Below, piece by piece: positions 34,437 through 40,043 of a stretch of 40,043 bases of DNA. A program made the position numbers and the translations under genes. The stretch covers positions 1 through 40,043 of the forward strand of contig JAILMV010000140.1 in assembly GCA_024692185.1 (NCBI GenBank), given 5' to 3'. Within the stretch, counting starts at the first letter, position 1, and the number at the start of each line of letters is the position of its first letter. The stretch comes from Bacteroidales bacterium (GTDB taxonomy: Bacteria > Bacteroidota > Bacteroidia > Bacteroidales > UBA932). Under the pieces are notes generated by a model. The model saw only the letters and a program-made list of their open reading frames with translations. It was not told where the DNA came from and did not search any database.

Positions 34437-36206
34437 TTATTTTGAGTAATAATCCCTGACTACGAAGAAGGCCTGTTTCCGGCGGCCTTGTTCGTCGATG
34501 AGACCTTTGCGGTTGAAGTCGTCCTGTATGCCGGTGAGGGGCCGTTTGGGTGAGCGGAAATCCTTCAAGCACCAGGGACAGAGGCCACGGAGACTCGGAA
34601 GTTTGCCGAGCATCTCCAAGTTTTTGCGGTATAGCAACGCCAGATATTCTTCCGTAAAGAGTTCTTTATCGCTTCCATGGTTGCCATACAAGGCGCCTCC
34701 GCCGAATTCGCTGATCACCAATGGCTTGCCGGATGGGATTGACCAGACGAGCGAGTCGCAGTCCGCAGGCGTTCCGTTGTACCAGCCTATGTACTGGTTG
34801 ATACTAATTATATCGGTCAGGCTGATAAGTTCGTCTTCTACAACGGCATGTTGCGGGTTTGTGAGTTTCTTCTCCATTGCGGCACTGACAAGACGCGAAG
34901 GATCCTCCTCCCGGGTTCTGGCTATAAGACGTCCCAGGAAGGACAGTCTTTCCCTCGTGTGCGGGGTTTCATTGGCTACGGACCAAATGATTACTGCGGC
35001 TCGGTTGTAGTCCCTCCCTATCATCTCCAGAAGCTGGTTTTCGGCATTTGCGTAGGTTTCCTCGGAGGACCAGTCGATATTCCAGTAGCATGGAATTTCC
35101 TCCCACAGCAGGAAGCCCATTTCTTCGGCAAGCCGCACCATTTGTTCGCTGTGGGGGTAATGCGCAAGGCGCAAGAAATTACACCCCAGGTCCTTGGCTG
35201 CTTCCAGAAGTGCTTTTACATCTTCCTTGTTTTTACACCTTCCGGGGTTGGTGCCTATGGTCTCATCGTGCAGGGCTACTCCTTTAAGGAATACAGGCTT
35301 TCCGTTGAGGAGTATATCTTCTCCTTCAACCCGGACGGTCCTGAACCCGATGCGGTCTTCGATGCGGTCGACGCCGCTTGACAGGATAATGTCATACAGC
35401 CTGGGGTTATCCGGCGACCAAGGTTCCGGAGAAACCTTCAGCTTGAAATGGGCCACGCCGTCGCGTCCTGCGCAGGCTTTCTTCTTGATGCCAAGTTCAG
35501 GTATCTCAACCGTCACGGAACCGGTGCCTCCGTCGAGGGATACATCGAATGAGGCTTCCCTGCCGTCGAAGCGCATCCTCCAATCTTTGATAAACACTTC
35601 CGGTACGCTTATGAGCGTGACGTCCCGGGTGATTCCTCCATAGTTCCACCAGTCGAAGTTCTGGGTCGGAACCTCGGATACGCCTCGGGTGTTGTTCACC
35701 CAGACCACAAGACTGTTCGGCCCCTCCTGAAGTACATCGGTCACTTCAAATTCAAAGGGCGTGAATCCTCCTTTGTGTGTTCCGAGAATGACGTTGTTCA
35801 GGCCGACCATGCATTGGTAATTGACCGCCCCAAAATGAAGGAACCACCGCCGTCCTGCCACTTTTTGAAAATCAACAACCGTTCTGTACCAGATGGTTCC
35901 TTCATACAAATACAGCCGCTCGGACTGCGTGTTCCAGTCTCCTGGAACGGATAACTCCGGTGCCCTGTCGAAGTCGTATTCCACCAGTTTTGTCTTGTCC
36001 TGGTAGAAGTGCCTGTCGGCAAAGAAACGCTTGTGGGGCTTCTGAAGGGTCATGTGGTACTTGTATATTCCCGTGTCCATCGGATCTACTATATAGTTCC
36101 ACCGGCCGTTAAGGGGACGGCAGTCGCGCCCTCCGGCAAGGGTTGATGACATGAGGGGAAGGACGGTGAGCAGGAATACCCCAATAACGGATAACAGTCT
36201 TCGCAT
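34437..36206 (-). CDS. Glycoside hydrolase family 2 enzyme (beta-glucuronidase/beta-galactosidase-like)
   Basis: Signal peptide; PLNGRWNYIVDP, WYRTVVDF, NYGGITRDVTL, GVALHDE, NFLRLAHYPHSEQ, IIWSVANETP (acid/base), PLVISEFGGGA (nucleophile). Confidence 0.9.
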   Translation of the reverse strand: MRRLLSVIGVFLLTVLPLMSSTLAGGRDCRPLNGRWNYIVDPMDTGIYKYHMTLQKPHKRFFADRHFYQDKTKLVEYDFDRAPELSVPGDWNTQSERLYLYEGTIWYRTVVDFQKVAGRRWFLHFGAVNYQCMVGLNNVILGTHKGGFTPFEFEVTDVLQEGPNSLVVWVNNTRGVSEVPTQNFDWWNYGGITRDVTLISVPEVFIKDWRMRFDGREASFDVSLDGGTGSVTVEIPELGIKKKACAGRDGVAHFKLKVSPEPWSPDNPRLYDIILSSGVDRIEDRIGFRTVRVEGEDILLNGKPVFLKGVALHDETIGTNPGRCKNKEDVKALLEAAKDLGCNFLRLAHYPHSEQMVRLAEEMGFLLWEEIPCYWNIDWSSEETYANAENQLLEMIGRDYNRAAVIIWSVANETPHTRERLSFLGRLIARTREEDPSRLVSAAMEKKLTNPQHAVVEDELISLTDIISINQYIGWYNGTPADCDSLVWSIPSGKPLVISEFGGGALYGNHGSDKELFTEEYLALLYRKNLEMLGKLPSLRGLCPWCLKDFRSPKRPLTGIQDDFNRKGLIDEQGRRKQAFFVVRDYYSK

Positions 36207-37633
36207 TACAGTTCCAGCAGGGCTATGGCATTGTTATTCAACTCCAGTCGCAGAGTTCCGTCATCCGCAGGAAAGAGAGGAATCTCAGTGTATATGTGCT
36301 CGTCGTCGGTAAGGTGACAAAAAACTCTGCCGGGGTGGCTTCCTGCAACGGAAACCGTGATTTCGGCCAGGTTGCAGGTGTTGTTGTCGCCGTCGTAACG
36401 GGTAAGCAGGACAACCGGCCTGCCGTCCCTTACTGACGCTACCGCATATATGTCCCCGGCTCCGCCTTCAACCTTGCATTCACACTCCTTGTCTCCAAGT
36501 TTGCTCCATGCGTAAAATGCATAATAGAGCGGCATATGCTTATAAAGCTGAGTGTCATAGAAACCGCAATAATTTGTAGACGGCCGGTAATCGTAGTACA
36601 TCATCATATCGACCGGAGCATGCTGCAGGGCAGACATGGTCGCCATGGCAAACGCGGCGCCCTTAATGGAACGTCGGTTCTCATAGTTGTATCGTTCGTT
36701 GGTAAATCCGTCGCCGCCTTTGAGCCTCCGGTAGTTCCACTCGTTGAGAATCAGTTCGGCATTCTCATAGCCGTAATGCTTCATCCATCCCCGTATCAAG
36801 TCGGCCTCCATCAGGTAAACCGAAGGTTCAGCGCCGTATTTGTGCCATGAGATGAAATCGATGGGGACCTTGTTGCTCCGCATGTATTCGAAGAACTCCG
36901 GGAAATAAGTCTTGACGCCCTGGATGCGGCAGTAAGAGGGCCCGCCTATCTTCAGCTGAGGGAAGCATTTCTTAAGATGCTTTGCTGCAACCGCGTAGAA
37001 CTTATGGAATTCCTCGATAGTACCACCCCAGGTGCGCGGCAAGGTCTGCCAGCGGCCGGAGGACTGGTCCAGGTCGGCCTCGTTCCAGATTTCCCAGTAC
37101 TTTATCCCGTAATGGAAACCATCTGCCCAGCCTTCGTTATAATGACGTATGATGTGCTCGCAGATGCGCGCCCATTTCTTATAATCCTTAGGGGGATACA
37201 CATTGTATTTCGCAGCTGTCTGGTTTTCTATGGACTGACCCAGCCTGTAGAACGGTTCGCTGCCCGAATCGATTAATGTCTTGATATACAGATCTGTCTC
37301 CCGGAAATCGTATGCCGAAGGACAGTCGGGGTCTTTGTCGAAATCCGGGAATATATCGGTGACATCGACCAGGCGCTCTCCATAGCACTCTCCCAAACTG
37401 GCGTCGTGCGTGCGACTGTAAGGAATCTGAAGTATCCTGAAATCCTGCTGCTGCAAGTCGCTGTCATAAGATGGGCCGTTGTTGACCGCGTTCATAGGCT
37501 TGACAGGACCGATGACTACCGTCGGGTCAACCGTTACGCTGACCTTAACGGAGGTGATGTCCGGCTGGACTTCCTGGGCATACAACATAATCCCTCCGCT
37601 AAGATACAACGCCGCTAAGAGAAACCTTTTCAT
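36206..37633 (-). CDS. GH39-like (clan GH-A) glycoside hydrolase
   Basis: MKRFLLAALYLSGGIMLYAQ; IKYWEIWNEADLD (acid/base NE), AELILNEWNYR (nucleophile region). Family assignment approximate. ATG at 37633. Confidence 0.7.
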   Translation of the reverse strand: MKRFLLAALYLSGGIMLYAQEVQPDITSVKVSVTVDPTVVIGPVKPMNAVNNGPSYDSDLQQQDFRILQIPYSRTHDASLGECYGERLVDVTDIFPDFDKDPDCPSAYDFRETDLYIKTLIDSGSEPFYRLGQSIENQTAAKYNVYPPKDYKKWARICEHIIRHYNEGWADGFHYGIKYWEIWNEADLDQSSGRWQTLPRTWGGTIEEFHKFYAVAAKHLKKCFPQLKIGGPSYCRIQGVKTYFPEFFEYMRSNKVPIDFISWHKYGAEPSVYLMEADLIRGWMKHYGYENAELILNEWNYRRLKGGDGFTNERYNYENRRSIKGAAFAMATMSALQHAPVDMMMYYDYRPSTNYCGFYDTQLYKHMPLYYAFYAWSKLGDKECECKVEGGAGDIYAVASVRDGRPVVLLTRYDGDNNTCNLAEITVSVAGSHPGRVFCHLTDDEHIYTEIPLFPADDGTLRLELNNNAIALLEL

Positions 37634-37638
37634 AGTAA

Positions 37639-38901
37639 CTATTTCCATTTTACGTTTCTGATATATACCTGCCGGCTGCCCTCGTGTACGGAGTTAAATG
37701 CCAACTGACTGCCGTCGGGCCGCCAGCGGGCGTGAAGGTCGCACCGGGAGTATTGCTCCTTATAATTATCAGGCACTAAGAATCGACCGAGGGAGATGAT
37801 TGCTTCATCTTCCAGACGCAAGAGCACCCAGCTGCGGTAGCCGTCTTTGTTCCAGTAGCCCTCGCTGCTCAGGAACTGTCCGTCCGGAGAGAAAACGCAG
37901 TGTCCGTCCCAGTCCATGATGCCGGGAGCAAGATGGCGCACGTTTTCCTCTTCTCCCACCTTGAAGACTGTGTGCGCCCAGCAACTTCCGCCGTCCCATA
38001 GGGCTGTTACAACCAGTGTTTCGCTGTCTTTCCAATTAAAATGGGAGCCCTTCCATCCGTCGGGGAAACAGCGCCGGAGATTTGTTCCATCAGTGTTGAT
38101 GGTTAAGGATACCGTATCCCAGTTATAGATGTAACCTCGTTCGGCCAATTGCGCCTTAAACCCTTCCACCGTGCGAGCAAGGAAGAATATCTTGCTTGCG
38201 TCCGGGCTGATGATGGTATGGCAGAAATAAGCCAGACCATCGTCAGAAGTGATTTCCGGCATCAGACTCCGGGCATCGGCGACCGACAACAGAAGCTTCT
38301 CTTCCCTTGTCTTGAGGTTGATCAGCCATAGTCCGTCGTCCTCCGGCCAGACCTCATCGAGCAGAGGGTCCTGTCCGTACCCGGCATAGCCATAGTCGGG
38401 GCGACATACCCTCAGGCGGGCGTAATTCAGACTGACGGCCCATTCGCCGGTAGGATCAACGGCGCTCACCGGCCTGGATACAATCCGCTCGCCACCGGTC
38501 TTCCAATTGAGGAGCACGGTCACGAAATGGCCGTCACGGAAGTCGTTGAAGGCACAAAGGCCGTCTTCCCAGGGAATCCAGTGGAACATCGCCGCTTCCT
38601 GAAAATTCCAGCAGGTGGTACGGCTGATTGGGATATAGCGACAGCTGTCGGCCAGGTCGACCAGTGCAACCGTCGCCGTATCCGTCTCTTCAGCCAGCCG
38701 TCCGGTGAAATCCGTACCCAACACGCAAACATAGCGGCCGTCAGGGCTCCAGGCGTTTATACCGAAATAGTTGGCGAGGAAATGGTCTTCCGGTCCTTGG
38801 CTGATAGCGTACGGCTCTCCGACCTCCGGGAAGGGAGGCAGTTGCCTGCCGCACGCAGTCAGGGCCAGGGTGCCGACCAGAACAAGTAAAGTTTTTCTCA
38901 T
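37639..38901 (-). CDS. Beta-propeller lipoprotein (TolB/PD40-like; possibly oligogalacturonate-lyase-like)
   Basis: Lipobox ALTACG; repeats of the type WSPDGRYVCVLGTDF, ISPDASKIFFLA, FSPDGQFLSSEGY, WRPDGSQLAFNSVHEGSRQVYI. Confidence 0.65.
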   Translation of the reverse strand: MRKTLLVLVGTLALTACGRQLPPFPEVGEPYAISQGPEDHFLANYFGINAWSPDGRYVCVLGTDFTGRLAEETDTATVALVDLADSCRYIPISRTTCWNFQEAAMFHWIPWEDGLCAFNDFRDGHFVTVLLNWKTGGERIVSRPVSAVDPTGEWAVSLNYARLRVCRPDYGYAGYGQDPLLDEVWPEDDGLWLINLKTREEKLLLSVADARSLMPEITSDDGLAYFCHTIISPDASKIFFLARTVEGFKAQLAERGYIYNWDTVSLTINTDGTNLRRCFPDGWKGSHFNWKDSETLVVTALWDGGSCWAHTVFKVGEEENVRHLAPGIMDWDGHCVFSPDGQFLSSEGYWNKDGYRSWVLLRLEDEAIISLGRFLVPDNYKEQYSRCDLHARWRPDGSQLAFNSVHEGSRQVYIRNVKWK

Positions 38902-40043
38902 CAGTAGATGTTTACGGGGGTATAGTCTTCACGCGAAGATCCTGTGCTGTTGTAAGGTTCTGTGGCGCCGGGAACCATGCAATTCTTCATCGGGTTGCCG
39001 CCGAGTTGCGACCAGTTGGCGCCGGGGCCCGTTGTCCTCGGGCAGGTTATTTTGTAGAGGACGGCGCCCTCGTCATCGATGGAAGTACAAGTCACGTATA
39101 TATTGCCGTTATAGTCGATTGTAGGGCTTGTCCTTGGCTGGGCATTGTTGAATAAAAACTGTGAGACAAGTGAACCGTCCTGAGGCGAGAGCTTCAGCAG
39201 GCGTCTCTTGCCGCTGTCGTTAACATAGACATACCCCAGATTGTCGATGGCGGGAACACCGCAGTTGCCTGTTCCGGTGTCACGTGACCAAGCCAGAGAG
39301 CCGTCGGCGGCGTTGAGCTTGAAAATCTTGTCGGCAGCACGGACATAGGCGTTGCCGTCGTCATCAAGCACACAGCCAAGGCCGAAGTTATTGGCGGCCG
39401 CTTCCACTTCCACTTTCCAAATAGGCGAGGGTGAAGAGCCGTAAACATAAGCGTTCAAGTTGTACCGGGCGACAATCATATTATCATTGGTGGTCGTGGC
39501 GCATACATATACGCTACCGTCAATGGTGGAAATCGCCGGCTGGAAGCCCTTTGTCAGGTAGCCGTTGCCGTCAGTATGAGTCATGCCCAGGAAGTTTGTA
39601 GCACGGCCGGAATCGCTGTTGGATGAGGTCTTCCAACTTCCGAATCCACCGTCGATCACTGCGACCTTGTAGCCACCGCTTGTCTCTGTTCCGGTTGCTG
39701 TACCGGAGGAAGCGCCGCCACGGGCAGAACCGAACACCAGTTTCCCGTCTGCGCTCACGGCCATGCCGCCGTATGAGCCCTTGTCGCAGGAAAGCGTCTG
39801 CCTGAGACTACCGTCACTGCGGTTGAGGATAATCATGTTGGTGGCAAAGAGACCTTCGTCAATATTACGCGTCATTACGCTCACGTAAGCGCCGAAGACA
39901 GCAGGAATGGTTGCCCGATAGGTTGAATTCTCACCCGTTGTCACATACCATTTCTCGGTCATATTCGGGCGGATGCAGAACAAGCCGCCGTTGCCGCCTG
40001 CACCTGTGGAATACTGCACAGGAATATAGACATTGCCCTCAAC
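38901..40043 (-). CDS. PQQ-like beta-propeller repeat protein (5' end beyond window)
   Basis: Frame open to base 40043; repeated blades such as DGSLAWSRDTGTGNCGVPAIDNLGYVYVND and TSPTIDYNGNIYVTC. Confidence 0.75.
   Translation of the reverse strand, partial: VEGNVYIPVQYSTGAGGNGGLFCIRPNMTEKWYVTTGENSTYRATIPAVFGAYVSVMTRNIDEGLFATNMIILNRSDGSLRQTLSCDKGSYGGMAVSADGKLVFGSARGGASSGTATGTETSGGYKVAVIDGGFGSWKTSSNSDSGRATNFLGMTHTDGNGYLTKGFQPAISTIDGSVYVCATTTNDNMIVARYNLNAYVYGSSPSPIWKVEVEAAANNFGLGCVLDDDGNAYVRAADKIFKLNAADGSLAWSRDTGTGNCGVPAIDNLGYVYVNDSGKRRLLKLSPQDGSLVSQFLFNNAQPRTSPTIDYNGNIYVTCTSIDDEGAVLYKITCPRTTGPGANWSQLGGNPMKNCMVPGATEPYNSTGSSREDYTPVNIY

Noticed and set aside
34498-35381. + strand ORFs within the GH2 gene
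   Set aside because: Antisense to a GH2 with both catalytic motifs; no supporting features.
33852-40043. Integrase or second tRNA-Leu 3' direct repeat that would define an integrated element
   Set aside because: I searched by eye for GAGTTCGAGTCTCTCC and integrase motifs within the window and saw none; island status remains an inference.

Overview
The window is a gene-dense, fairly high-GC chromosomal segment from a member of the Bacteroidales. The assignment rests on gene content and on repeated TAnnTTTG -7 promoter boxes; genus is not resolved. From 1 to about 33.85 kb it is mostly core genome: a patatin-type outer-membrane barrel end, recX, pdxA, rnhA, rfbD-rfbC joined to an overlapping aromatic amino acid operon (pheA, aminotransferase, tyrA, DAHP synthase-chorismate mutase), rpsT with flanking tRNAs, DUF4837-rseP-dxr-M23, ruvX, def, a phosphohexomutase gene, M23/LysM, a DUF3298-like gene, an HU-CCDC81-like gene, a Nudix gene, a HIT-like/SpoIID fusion, an AmpG-like MFS transporter, a Ser/Arg repeat protein, murI, two GT2 genes and a TupA-like ATP-grasp, prfB, class I fumarase, and a large AsmA-like protein. 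After tRNA-Leu(TAG), about 0.58 kb of hairpin-rich, decayed sequence leads into a minus-strand accessory cassette (GH2, GH39-like, two beta-propeller proteins) that runs off the window. I found no CRISPR array, phage, transposase or recognisable defence system. The best second-look items are: (1) a HIT-superfamily-like nucleotidyltransferase/phosphorylase domain fused to SpoIID/LytB beside an AmpG-like permease; (2) two intergenic regions where back-to-back divergent promoters form perfect inverted repeats; (3) several -7 boxes only 5-6 nt from start codons, suggesting leaderless mRNAs; (4) a frameshift-less prfB with a GGHGGQ motif; (5) the tRNA-Leu-adjacent decayed region and glycosidase cassette. 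All family calls are from reading the sequence; no database search was run.
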